Of a stretch of DNA of 34,368 nucleotides, positions 23,452 to 31,389 are shown in pieces. A program made the translations under genes and the position numbers. Under the pieces are notes generated by a model, which saw only the letters and a list, made by a program, of their open reading frames with translations, did no database searches and was not told where the DNA came from. The stretch lies in NCBI GenBank assembly GCA_964599915.1, contig CAZRHR010000022.1, positions 1 to 34,368 on the forward strand, written 5' to 3'. The DNA comes from CAZRHR01 sp964599915. GTDB taxonomy: Bacteria; Bacteroidota; Bacteroidia; CAIKAF01. The stretch's first letter is position 1. Each line of letters starts with the position of its first letter.

Positions 23452-24666
23452 TTAAAAATCAGGATATAAAAGATACTTTTTACGCTTGAGCATAAACGCA
23501 TCTACATCCGGTTGCCAGCGTTTCCTTAGATCCTCTTCCTGTACCTCGCTGTCCATTAACATGGTAGCAAGCCATCCATTTCCCGCCAGTTTTGAAAAGA
23601 AAGCATTGAAAAACGGCCCCTTTTCTTTGGGATACCTATGCTGTAAATCTAACATCCACAAGAAATAAAGTTTCCTGTAATCTCTTATATAAGTGAGTGC
23701 GAAACCGGACAAATCATAGCCTTTGCATACCTGTCCTTTGAAAGGAGGATCGGTGGCTACTCCGGGAATGTCTTTCGGTGTAAATGCGTAAGGGGCGTTT
23801 AACCCGGGAAATCCAAGCAATTGAAAAGGCTTATCTGTTCCCCGCCCCACCGAAATGGGCGTTCCTTCGAAGAAACACAAACTTGGATACAGATACACGG
23901 AAGCCATGTTGGGTAAATTCGGTGAAGGCGGCACGGGAAGTTGGTACAATTGGTTATGATGATAACCTTCACACGGAATAATGGTTAAATTGACTTTACG
24001 TTTTTCGGGCAACCAACCTTCCTCGTTTACCATTTTTGCATACTCGCCCACCGTCATGCCGTGCACCACAGGAACGGGATGCATCCCTACAAATGACGCA
24101 TATTCCTTTTCCAACACGGGCCCATCCACATAATGTCCATTGGGATTAGGACGATCCAACACTACAAATGCAATGTTTTGCTCCGCACAGGCCTCCATGG
24201 CCAAACTCATGGTGGAAATGTAGGTATAGAATCGTGCGCCGACATCCTGAATATCAAACACCATGACGTCAATATCTCGCAAATGTTCAGGCTGTGGTTT
24301 TTTATGTTTTCCGTACAATGAAACCACTTGAACCCCCGTTTTGGCATCTACATCATCTCTCACGCGTTCTCCCGCCCCGGCTTTTCCCCGAAACCCATGC
24401 TCCGGGCCGAACACGCGGACTAAATTGACGCCTTCCTTTACCATGACGTCGGCCAAATGCTGATCGCCTACCATGGACGTGGGATTGGCGATAAGACCTA
24501 CCCTTTTCCCTTTCAACAATGGCAACCATAGCGATTTTCGCTCGGCACCTGTCTGAATATCTGCATCCGTAACCTCCTGCAATTTCCCGGGTACAGGTCT
24601 GAGCTGCGACCAAGAAATCTGCTGGAAACCAAGTCCAAAAATCAATAGGAACACTACCTTTGTCAT
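23452..24666 (-). CDS. namZ: Exo-beta-N-acetylmuramidase NamZ (GH171, former DUF1343)
   Basis: 404 residues from the ATG at 24666 (MTKVVFLLIFGLGFQQISWSQ, a signal peptide). The ATG at 24684 is in frame but lies across the -7 element. Family landmarks: GLIANPTS (58-65), VFGPEHGFRG with the candidate catalytic Glu E89, SLYGKHKKP, FDIQDVGARFYTY (137-149), DRPNPNG and FFEGTPISVGRGT. NamZ proteins of Bacillus and Tannerella release MurNAc from the non-reducing ends of peptidoglycan fragments. With its signal peptide this one should act in the periplasm during wall turnover or feeding on muropeptides. It heads a minus-strand run with dtd and mazG. Its start codon is only 32 nt from that of the divergent permease gene. 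Confidence 0.92.
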   Translation of the reverse strand: MTKVVFLLIFGLGFQQISWSQLRPVPGKLQEVTDADIQTGAERKSLWLPLLKGKRVGLIANPTSMVGDQHLADVMVKEGVNLVRVFGPEHGFRGKAGAGERVRDDVDAKTGVQVVSLYGKHKKPQPEHLRDIDVMVFDIQDVGARFYTYISTMSLAMEACAEQNIAFVVLDRPNPNGHYVDGPVLEKEYASFVGMHPVPVVHGMTVGEYAKMVNEEGWLPEKRKVNLTIIPCEGYHHNQLYQLPVPPSPNLPNMASVYLYPSLCFFEGTPISVGRGTDKPFQLLGFPGLNAPYAFTPKDIPGVATDPPFKGQVCKGYDLSGFALTYIRDYRKLYFLWMLDLQHRYPKEKGPFFNAFFSKLAGNGWLATMLMDSEVQEEDLRKRWQPDVDAFMLKRKKYLLYPDF

Positions 24667-24671
24667 CAGGT

Positions 24672-24679
24672 CAAAGATA
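24672..24679 (-). promoter_or_regulatory. -7 element TATCTTTG of namZ
   Basis: An exact TAnnTTTG match on the minus strand, 5 nt upstream of the namZ ATG at 24666. The -33 region would lie inside the start of the divergent permease gene; no TTG is obvious there. A transcript from it would be leaderless or nearly so. Confidence 0.5.
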
Positions 24680-24698
24680 ATCATTTCCCATAAGGTCC

Positions 24699-25925
24699 TT
24701 GAAGCTTCCCATTTTCATCGCTAGGCGTTTAATGCAAAAAAATGCAGCCCAAAAGAAATTTTCGGGCCCTATTGTGCGCATTTCTATTGTAACCATCGCC
24801 TTGAGCCTAGCGGTTATGCTCCTATCTGTATCTATTGTGCAGGGTTTTAAAGCGGGAATTACCACCAAAATCACAGGTATCGCCGCCCATTACAGGATCA
24901 CGGCCGCACAAACTACCCTTTCTTACGAATCTGTTCCCTTTCCTTCCGAACAGCCGTGGACACAAAGCATTGAGCAACTCTCTAAGGTAAAATTTCTCCA
25001 GAGATACGCTACCAAACTTGGTATTTTAAAAACGGAAAAAGACATTCAAGGCGCCCTTGTCAAAGGCGTGGGCGAGGAATTTTCATGGTCCTTTTTTCAA
25101 GAACATTTGGAAGAAGGGGTGTTGCCGGCACCGGCCTCAAAGGAGGTACTTCTATCATCCGTCATCGCTAGACGACTCAACTTAAGTATCGCGGATTCCG
25201 TGCAAGTCTATTACCTCAAAAGAGATAGCCTAAGCACGAGACCAAGAACCCTTTCACTAAAAGTGGCGGGCATTTTTAATACAGGCATGCCAGAAATTGA
25301 CCAAGGTTTGTGCCTCACGCCTTTACCCAATGTTCAATCTATGTATGGATGGGATTCGCTGCAAGTTTCTGGACTGGAAATCATGCTCCATTCTTTTTCA
25401 GATTTAGATGCCATGCTCCCTGTTCTGGAAAACCTTGTCCCCTACCAATTGCTCATTCTCACCATTCGAGACGAATATCCGGACATCTTTTTTTGGCTTC
25501 CTTCCTTAGACCAGAACGCCATGATTATTATTGGGCTCATGCTGGTGGTCAGTTTACTGGCCATGAGCACCACCCTACTCATCCTCATTCTGGAACGCAC
25601 ACATACCATTGGTGTCCTAAAAACATTGGGCATGAACCAGTGGGAAATTCGTAAAATCTTTTTAACCCAGGCTTTTCACATTGTCCTTCGCGGTATTTTT
25701 TGGGGAAATACAGTCGGATTAGGGCTATTAGCCATTCAGTACTTTTTCCAGCCTTTAGGTTTAGATCGTGACTCCTATTACCTGGATGTAGTGCCGGTAC
25801 TTTGGTTACCCATGAGCTTTTTTCTGCTCAATGTGGTTACCGTGGTCATTGCCATGCTCGTGCTCATTTTCCCATCATGGCTTGTGAGTCGGCTTCACCC
25901 CATTCAAGCCATACGCATCCAATAA
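24699..25925 (+). CDS. FtsX-like ABC permease subunit, LolC/LolE-type
   Basis: 408 residues from a TTG start at 24699. The next ATG (24732) would remove MKLPIFIARRL, the conserved pre-helix motif of LolC/LolE permeases, and the frame is closed by a stop at 24678, so the TTG is the best start. Four membrane helices: about 26-50, then three after residue 265 (about 270-298, 320-350 and 370-398). A periplasmic MacB-like domain of about 215 residues lies between helices 1 and 2. ERTHTIGVLKTLGMNQWEIRKIF is the coupling region facing the ATPase. Such subunits extract lipoproteins from the inner membrane or drive other envelope transport. The ATPase is not adjacent. The convergent saccharopine-dehydrogenase-like gene ends one base away. 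Confidence 0.88.
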   Translation: MKLPIFIARRLMQKNAAQKKFSGPIVRISIVTIALSLAVMLLSVSIVQGFKAGITTKITGIAAHYRITAAQTTLSYESVPFPSEQPWTQSIEQLSKVKFLQRYATKLGILKTEKDIQGALVKGVGEEFSWSFFQEHLEEGVLPAPASKEVLLSSVIARRLNLSIADSVQVYYLKRDSLSTRPRTLSLKVAGIFNTGMPEIDQGLCLTPLPNVQSMYGWDSLQVSGLEIMLHSFSDLDAMLPVLENLVPYQLLILTIRDEYPDIFFWLPSLDQNAMIIIGLMLVVSLLAMSTTLLILILERTHTIGVLKTLGMNQWEIRKIFLTQAFHIVLRGIFWGNTVGLGLLAIQYFFQPLGLDRDSYYLDVVPVLWLPMSFFLLNVVTVVIAMLVLIFPSWLVSRLHPIQAIRIQ

Positions 25926-25926
25926 A

Positions 25927-27120
25927 TCACTCCGCCAACCAATCCGCCAAATAAGCATATCCAGGTTGTACTTGGCCGCCTTTCACTAAAGTAGCTTTTT
26001 CTACGGATGGATGATGGGGTGCAGCCAAAATTAATTGCAAGACAGGACGCAATTCTTCCCCAAAAGAAACAGAAGCGTCTCTGGGCAATTCACAAGGTAA
26101 GTTATCTACTGCCATTACCCAAAGGGCGCCAGGTGTAGCGGGAGCCACTTCTTGGGCTGAGGCCGGGTCAAATCCGTACACAGGTTGCTCCATGGTTGTG
26201 GCGCGCACGGTGGAGGCAATGGGGCCGCCTACATCACAAGAAATATCGGCAATCACCTGAAGGTTCTGAAGACGAAAACGTAAATCTTCTGCCGTGAGCA
26301 AGACCGGTGAACCTTTCGACCAAAAATGTCCGGCGACATACATGTCTACACCTTGCAATAATTCGGGTAAAATGGAGGTGTAAGCCTCCGGATGCTGAAC
26401 AAAGTCTTCATGCGAAAACATGCCACCATCTTTGCGTTGGTTGTAGGTAAAATATTCTATCACCGCATATACTTTTCCTTGGGCCGCAGCGAGTTCCTGG
26501 TGTTCCACCCTGGTAAAACCAGCACTATCCAGCATTTCCATGGCGCCATGGGCCACGCGACCGCGTCCCGTTAAAAGCACACGCATGGAAAATGGGGGCA
26601 ATTGCTGAAGCAAGGCATTCACTTCTTCTCTTCCGCCGGCAAGTAAATAAGCTGCGGGCAGTTGAAATAGCCCGGTTTTTTGGCCAAATGCCCTTAACCC
26701 ATTGTAAACCCCAACAATGCCTGCATAGCGGCCAAACCCAACCATGCGCTCCCCCGTGGCATCTCGAAAGCATTCATAATCGAGCAAAGTGATTTTCTTA
26801 TCTACAATGGCCTGCAACAAAGACTTGTTATAAGGTTGCTTTTTAATGGTGTGGGAAAAAAACAGGTAGGATTTTCCCGGAATCAAATGGGCCGGGGGGA
26901 TTTCCTTTACGCCCATTAAAAGGTCCGCATCCTGCAAATTTGACACCACAGGCACTCCGGCCTGCGTATATTCGGCATCAGAAAAGCAGCGATCCGGAGA
27001 GGATTCCACCATAAATGACACCTCAGGAAAGGATTGCATCAATTCTGCCACCTGTTCCGGTGAAAAGGGGACCCTAAAATCTGGAGGAGTTTTCCGCTCC
27101 CGAACTATACCTACTTTCAT
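25927..27120 (-). CDS. Saccharopine dehydrogenase-like NAD(P)-dependent oxidoreductase (LYS1/alanine dehydrogenase fold)
   Basis: 397 residues. The N-terminal AlaDH/PNT-like domain opens with VGIVRERKTPPDFRVP. K72 (GVKEIP) and H90 (FFSHTIKK) sit 18 residues apart, matching the catalytic Lys/His pair of fungal LYS1 (K77/H96, 19 apart). FGRYAGIVGVYNGLRAFG and the Rossmann motif GRGRVAHGA (185-193) follow. LYS1 splits saccharopine to lysine and 2-oxoglutarate with NAD+. In bacteria the direction and pathway (lysine breakdown or synthesis) vary, and no second lysine-pathway gene is in the window. A related role as an alanine or other amino-acid dehydrogenase cannot be excluded. Upstream, TAAATTTA lies 4 nt before the ATG. 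It is divergent from clpS across 87 nt. Confidence 0.82.
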   Translation of the reverse strand: MKVGIVRERKTPPDFRVPFSPEQVAELMQSFPEVSFMVESSPDRCFSDAEYTQAGVPVVSNLQDADLLMGVKEIPPAHLIPGKSYLFFSHTIKKQPYNKSLLQAIVDKKITLLDYECFRDATGERMVGFGRYAGIVGVYNGLRAFGQKTGLFQLPAAYLLAGGREEVNALLQQLPPFSMRVLLTGRGRVAHGAMEMLDSAGFTRVEHQELAAAQGKVYAVIEYFTYNQRKDGGMFSHEDFVQHPEAYTSILPELLQGVDMYVAGHFWSKGSPVLLTAEDLRFRLQNLQVIADISCDVGGPIASTVRATTMEQPVYGFDPASAQEVAPATPGALWVMAVDNLPCELPRDASVSFGEELRPVLQLILAAPHHPSVEKATLVKGGQVQPGYAYLADWLAE

Positions 27121-27124
27121 GGGG

Positions 27125-27132
27125 TAAATTTA
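27125..27132 (-). promoter_or_regulatory. Possible -7 element (TAAATTTA) of the saccharopine-dehydrogenase-like gene
   Basis: TAAATTTA (self-complementary) differs from TAnnTTTG only at the last base and lies 4 nt upstream of the ATG at 27120. Confidence 0.3.
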
Positions 27133-27207
27133 CATAGACCTTACTGAAAAAAAGGCATGGATTATTCAAGCATTTTTTGCAAATTTGTACCAAATGGGTT
27201 TTAACAC

Positions 27208-27504
27208 ATGCAGCGCCCTCAGATTCGTTTCCAACATTCTCATACGCAGGAAGAAGAAATAGGTCTTCTTGAAGCCTTGGACCAAGAAAAGGTTTTAATT
27301 GTGCACAATGACGACCACAATACCTTTGATTGGGTTATTGCATCGCTTATTCAGGTTTGTGGACACCATCAGGAACAAGCGGAACAATGCACGTACATCA
27401 TCCACTTCAACGGGAAATGCCAGGTAAGCCATGGTCCCGAAGACATGCTCCAAAAAAAATACTTGGCGCTTGTTCAGCGCGGACTTACCGCTACCCTTGA
27501 ATAA
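27208..27504 (+). CDS. clpS: ClpS, N-degron adaptor of the ClpAP/ClpCP protease
   Basis: 98 residues. The ClpS core starts at KVLIVHNDDHNTFDWVI. N34, D35 and H66 occupy the same positions as the residues of E. coli ClpS that hold the alpha-amino group of an N-degron. Position 40, Met in E. coli (part of the specificity gate), is Phe here, as in the NDDxNTF form I recall from Bacteroidota. The N-terminal 25 residues would be the flexible extension that enters the ClpA/ClpC pore. ClpS delivers proteins with bulky hydrophobic N-termini to the protease. The start is a single ATG with CAAATTTG (27180-27187) 20 nt upstream. It heads an operon with nfeD (3-nt gap) and floA; neither clpA/clpC nor clpP is near. 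Confidence 0.93.
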   Translation: MQRPQIRFQHSHTQEEEIGLLEALDQEKVLIVHNDDHNTFDWVIASLIQVCGHHQEQAEQCTYIIHFNGKCQVSHGPEDMLQKKYLALVQRGLTATLE

Positions 27505-27507
27505 GAC

Positions 27508-27978
27508 ATGACCCTACTCACCATTTCCCTGCTCATCTTATTTGGCCTCCTGCTTATTGTGGCAGAGGTTGTTTTGATTCCGGGAACTTCCGTGGTGGGC
27601 ATCATTGGCGGCGCCATGTGCGCCTTAGGGATGGCAGGTAGCTTTTTGGTTTTGCCCGTGGGTTGGGCCATAGGCATCAACCTTGGAACCCTTGGTATCG
27701 CAGGATCGCTGGTGGTGCTGGCCTTCCGTTCCAAAACCTGGAAAAAATTTGAGGTCAAAGGGGCGGTAACCGGGAAAGCACCGCAAATCGACGCTGATTT
27801 TACCGTAGGAACACGTGGAACCACCCTTACACCCTGCAATCCCATTGGTATCGCACGCTTTGGCAACAAAGAAGAAGAAGTGTATGCCCAAAATGGGTGG
27901 ATCGACACCGGCATGCCCATTGAAATTGTAGACATAAAAAATAACACCATTACCATCCTTCAAACCACAAACTCATGA
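27508..27978 (+). CDS. Short NfeD-family membrane protein
   Basis: 156 residues. Two or three membrane helices (about 3-25, 27-48 and 50-70; Gly-rich, with AEVVLIPGTSVVG and GGAMCALGMAG) lead to a C-terminal OB-fold domain (about 82-152; ITGKAPQID-like start, GTRGTTLTPCNPIGIARFG, then VYAQNGWIDTGMPIEIV). It lacks the ClpP-like protease domain of long NfeD proteins. Short NfeDs pair with flotillin-type proteins and are encoded next to them. That is the case here: its stop overlaps the floA ATG by 4 nt (ATGA). Expected to act at the inner membrane as a scaffold or assembly partner of FloA. Confidence 0.9.
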   Translation: MTLLTISLLILFGLLLIVAEVVLIPGTSVVGIIGGAMCALGMAGSFLVLPVGWAIGINLGTLGIAGSLVVLAFRSKTWKKFEVKGAVTGKAPQIDADFTVGTRGTTLTPCNPIGIARFGNKEEEVYAQNGWIDTGMPIEIVDIKNNTITILQTTNS

Positions 27979-28976
27979 ATGAACCACTTGCATTGGTAGG
28001 CCTAGTCTTTGGCGCCATTATTTTTGTATTCTTAATTTTCTTTTACTTCCTTCCCATAGGACTTTGGCTTTCCGCCATTTTCGCAGGTGTAAAAGTAAAT
28101 CTGCTTCAATTGGCCTTCATGCGCATCCGGAAAGTACCCCCCGGAATCATCGTAAAAGCTATGATTACCGCCACCAAAGCCGGTATTGCGGTAAAAAGAG
28201 ACGACCTTGAAGCCCACTATTTGGCAGGAGGACGTGTTTTACCCGTCATCAACGCCTTAATTTCAGCCGATAAAGCCAACATTGACCTTGATTTTAAAAC
28301 CGCTACGGCCATTGATTTGGCCGGCCGGGATGTGTTTGAGGCCGTTCAACTGAGCGTAAACCCCAAAGTCATCAATACACCGCCTGTTGCAGCGGTTGCC
28401 AAAGATGGTATTCAGCTTATTGCAAAAGCTAGGGTTACCGTACGCGCCAACATCCGCCGCTTGGTGGGTGGAGCCGGAGAGGACACCATTATTGCCCGGA
28501 TTGGGGAAGGTGTGGTGAGCTCCATCGGATCGGCAGTAAATCATAAAGAAGTATTGGAAAACCCAGACCGTATCTCTAAAACCGTTTTGGCCAAAGGACT
28601 TGACGCAGGAACCGCCTTCGAAATTCTTTCCATTGACATTGCAGACGTAGATGTAGGAAAAAACATCGGGGCACAGCTGCAAATGGACCAAGCACAGGCC
28701 GACAAAAACATTGCCCAAGCCCGGGCAGAAGAGCGTCGCGCCATGGCCATTGCTCAAGAACAAGAAATGAAAGCCAAAGCACAAGAAATGCGTGCTAAAG
28801 TAATCGAAGCGGAAGCCGAAGTTCCTCTGGCATTGGCTGAAGCTTTTAGAAAAGGAAACCTTGGTGTGTTAGATTACTACAAAATGCAAAATATCCAAGC
28901 GGATACCAGCATGCGTGAATCTATCTCCAAACCAGGCACCAGCCTTAAACCCGGAAATGATGGGCCCGCGGTCTAA
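27975..28976 (+). CDS. floA: Flotillin-like protein FloA
   Basis: 333 residues, the FloA (YqfA) length. An N-terminal membrane hairpin (about 5-38) precedes the SPFH domain (about 45-210). Familiar stretches are FMRIRKVPPGIIV, ATKAGI, LEAHYLAGGRV, VINALISADKANIDLDF, DLAGRDVFEAVQ and GIQLIAKARVTVRANI. An Ala/Glu/Gln-rich coiled coil (about 225-290) drives oligomerisation. FloA scaffolds ordered membrane patches in Bacillus and affects secretion, signalling and wall synthesis. It is translationally coupled to nfeD upstream. Its last codons overlap the start of the DUF5686 gene by about 20 nt. Confidence 0.95.
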   Translation: MNEPLALVGLVFGAIIFVFLIFFYFLPIGLWLSAIFAGVKVNLLQLAFMRIRKVPPGIIVKAMITATKAGIAVKRDDLEAHYLAGGRVLPVINALISADKANIDLDFKTATAIDLAGRDVFEAVQLSVNPKVINTPPVAAVAKDGIQLIAKARVTVRANIRRLVGGAGEDTIIARIGEGVVSSIGSAVNHKEVLENPDRISKTVLAKGLDAGTAFEILSIDIADVDVGKNIGAQLQMDQAQADKNIAQARAEERRAMAIAQEQEMKAKAQEMRAKVIEAEAEVPLALAEAFRKGNLGVLDYYKMQNIQADTSMRESISKPGTSLKPGNDGPAV

Positions 28977-31389
28977 CCGTTTCAGCCTTCCTTTCTTACT
29001 CTGCATATCCCTCCTCTTCTTTGGTTTTCTTTCCGCACAAATTCGGTTTGAAGGCACCGTAACCGATGCAAGTACCAAAAAACCGCTTCCCTTTGCCACG
29101 GTTCTGGTCAAAGAATCCGGCAAAGGTGTCACCACCGACATCGATGGACGCTTTCAAATTCAAGTGCCACGGGTGCCTGCCACCTTGGAAATTAGTTATC
29201 TAGGATATTATTCCCATGTGTGGGATATCTCCGAGTTGTCCACCTCTCCATTGCGTATTTCCCTGACGCCTACGCCTGTACAACTCGCCACCATCGAATT
29301 TTCTCCGGGTCTTTCTCCCGCAGAACGTTGGATTCGACGTATTTGGGCCAAAAAAGACACCTTAGATCCTAACCAAAGGGAAAGCTATACGTACGATGCC
29401 TACCAACGCATGGTTTTTACCGCTGCCATGGATTCCATTGTAGCCACCACCTCCACCGACATTACGGGCAAAGTGGACTCCTCCATGATCAAAACCAAGG
29501 CTTTTCTTGAACGGCAATACCTGTTTCTCAACGAATCGGTGATTCGGAAAAAATACAAAAAGCCAAGATCCTACGAGGAAGTTATCGCCTCCAAAACCTC
29601 TGGCACCACCAACCCCATTTTCTCCGCCCTAACGACCCAACTCCAGAGCTTAAGTTTTTTCGAAGACCAATTTAACATCCTAGGCATCAAATATGTAAAT
29701 CCTTTGTCGCCCGGCGGTTGGAAAAAATACTTCTACGCCATCGAAGACACGGTATTGGTAGGCACGGATTCCATTCTGGTCATTTCCTTTCGGCCTTATC
29801 AGGGAGAAGAAAAAGAAGCCCTCAAAGGGCAATTTCGGGTAAACATCACAGATATTGCGTTAGAAACCGCCTTGGCCCGACCCGTAGATGAAAAAGAAAA
29901 CCGCCTATCGATTCTTCAACAATATGCGGCGGTGGATAGCTTGTATTGGTTCCCCACCCAATGGCATGTGGATTTGGTGTTTAGCCAAGCAAGTGTCAAT
30001 GGCATCCCCATGAAACTGGAAGCCAGAACCTATATTCGAGACGTGGTGATTCATCCCCCATTGCGCAACCGAGAGTTTGGTGCTTTGGCCGTAGAAGTGG
30101 CTCCGGATGCGGTAAAAAAAGCCGAAGAAAGGTTAGAAACCTACCGCCAAAATCCCATGGAAAAGAAAGATTCCACCACCTACCAATTCATGGACAGCGT
30201 GGGGAAATCGATGAACATTGATCGGCGCTTAAAAGGTTTGGATGCGTTGCTGACAGGAAAATTCCGCATTGGCATCATAGACATTGACATCAATCGGCTC
30301 ATGGCGGCCAACCAGTATGAAGGATTTCGTCTGGGATTTGGGGCCGAAACCAATGAAAACCTTATCCGTTGGTTCAAATTCGGGGGCTATTTCGCGTATG
30401 GATTCAAAGATGCAGCCTTTAAATACGGTGGATTCGGAGAGTTTTTAATTCAAAAGAAATATGACCTTAGGCTACGCGGCTTTTACCGGCGCGATGTCTT
30501 TGAATCAGGCTCCACAGAAATAGACATGGACGTACCATTTTCCATGGATGCGGCCTACAGAAACCTTGCCGTGGCACGCTTCGACTCCACAGAACAAGCA
30601 GGTTTCAGAATGACGGTAAGACCGGTGGCCAACCTGAACCTTTGGCTTACAGGGTCGCACGTAGTGCTAAATCCCACTTTTCCCTACGCATTTTCCGACA
30701 CCAACTTTAACCAAACTTTCCGATGGGCAGAACTTGAAGCTTCGGCTAGATGGGGCATTGGCGAAAAATACATTGCCTTCGGATTTACCCGAATGCGCCT
30801 GCCCTCTCAAAAACCTGTGTTTTTCCTGAGCGTACAGCAGGCTTTTCCCATGTTCAATGGCACCCAGCAATTTACAAGGGTACTGGGCCGCGTGGAAGAG
30901 TCTTATCGTTGGAAAAAAATGGGAAAAACCAATCTGACGGTATTGGGGGGATTGGTATTTGGTGATGCGCCTTTTGCCAGACTTTTCAACGGACGGGGAA
31001 GCTATACCGACGTATCGGTGGTGTCCGGAAATGCCTTTGAAACCGCCAGAGCCAATGAGTTCATGCAAGACCGGTTCATCTCCATTTTTGCCCGACATCA
31101 GTTTCCGGCCTTTTTCACTTTCCGTAAATTAATGAAACCAAGCCTTTCGGTTCATTATAATGCCGGATGGGGCGGAATCACTGACCCCGGACGCCATGCA
31201 GGACAACCCATTCAGGCCATGGAAAAAGGATTGTTTGAGGCCGGATTAAGCCTCAACAACGTGATTGTATTGAATGGCAGCGGATTTGGTGTGGGCGTGT
31301 TTCATCGCCATGGCGCGTATGCCACCGGGCAATTTACCGATGACATCTTCTTTAAAATGGCTTTAACCTTTAATGGATTTGGCAACTAA
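28957..31389 (+). CDS. DUF5686 / carboxypeptidase-regulatory-like outer-membrane protein
   Basis: 810 residues from the ATG at 28957 (a second ATG follows directly at 28960; one further upstream at 28915 gives an unlikely extension inside floA). Signal peptide with LLFFGFLSAQ. A carboxypeptidase-D-regulatory-like beta-sandwich (about 30-110: FEGTVTDASTKKPLPFATV, GVTTDIDGRFQI) precedes the DUF5686 region. Alternating hydrophobic strands rich in aromatic and Gly residues over about 440-810 indicate a C-terminal outer-membrane beta-barrel. Such proteins resemble SusC/TonB-dependent proteins in the first domain but lack the plug and TonB box. Function unknown; it may be a transporter or assembly factor. 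It is last in the clpS-nfeD-floA run, overlapping floA by 20 nt. Its stop overlaps that of the convergent Nudix gene. Confidence 0.88.
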   Translation: MMGPRSNRFSLPFLLCISLLFFGFLSAQIRFEGTVTDASTKKPLPFATVLVKESGKGVTTDIDGRFQIQVPRVPATLEISYLGYYSHVWDISELSTSPLRISLTPTPVQLATIEFSPGLSPAERWIRRIWAKKDTLDPNQRESYTYDAYQRMVFTAAMDSIVATTSTDITGKVDSSMIKTKAFLERQYLFLNESVIRKKYKKPRSYEEVIASKTSGTTNPIFSALTTQLQSLSFFEDQFNILGIKYVNPLSPGGWKKYFYAIEDTVLVGTDSILVISFRPYQGEEKEALKGQFRVNITDIALETALARPVDEKENRLSILQQYAAVDSLYWFPTQWHVDLVFSQASVNGIPMKLEARTYIRDVVIHPPLRNREFGALAVEVAPDAVKKAEERLETYRQNPMEKKDSTTYQFMDSVGKSMNIDRRLKGLDALLTGKFRIGIIDIDINRLMAANQYEGFRLGFGAETNENLIRWFKFGGYFAYGFKDAAFKYGGFGEFLIQKKYDLRLRGFYRRDVFESGSTEIDMDVPFSMDAAYRNLAVARFDSTEQAGFRMTVRPVANLNLWLTGSHVVLNPTFPYAFSDTNFNQTFRWAELEASARWGIGEKYIAFGFTRMRLPSQKPVFFLSVQQAFPMFNGTQQFTRVLGRVEESYRWKKMGKTNLTVLGGLVFGDAPFARLFNGRGSYTDVSVVSGNAFETARANEFMQDRFISIFARHQFPAFFTFRKLMKPSLSVHYNAGWGGITDPGRHAGQPIQAMEKGLFEAGLSLNNVIVLNGSGFGVGVFHRHGAYATGQFTDDIFFKMALTFNGFGN

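Noticed and set aside
28263..28784. Minus-strand open frame of 173 codons inside floA
   Set aside because: The opposite strand encodes a textbook FloA; the antisense frame is Cys/Phe/Gly-rich noise.
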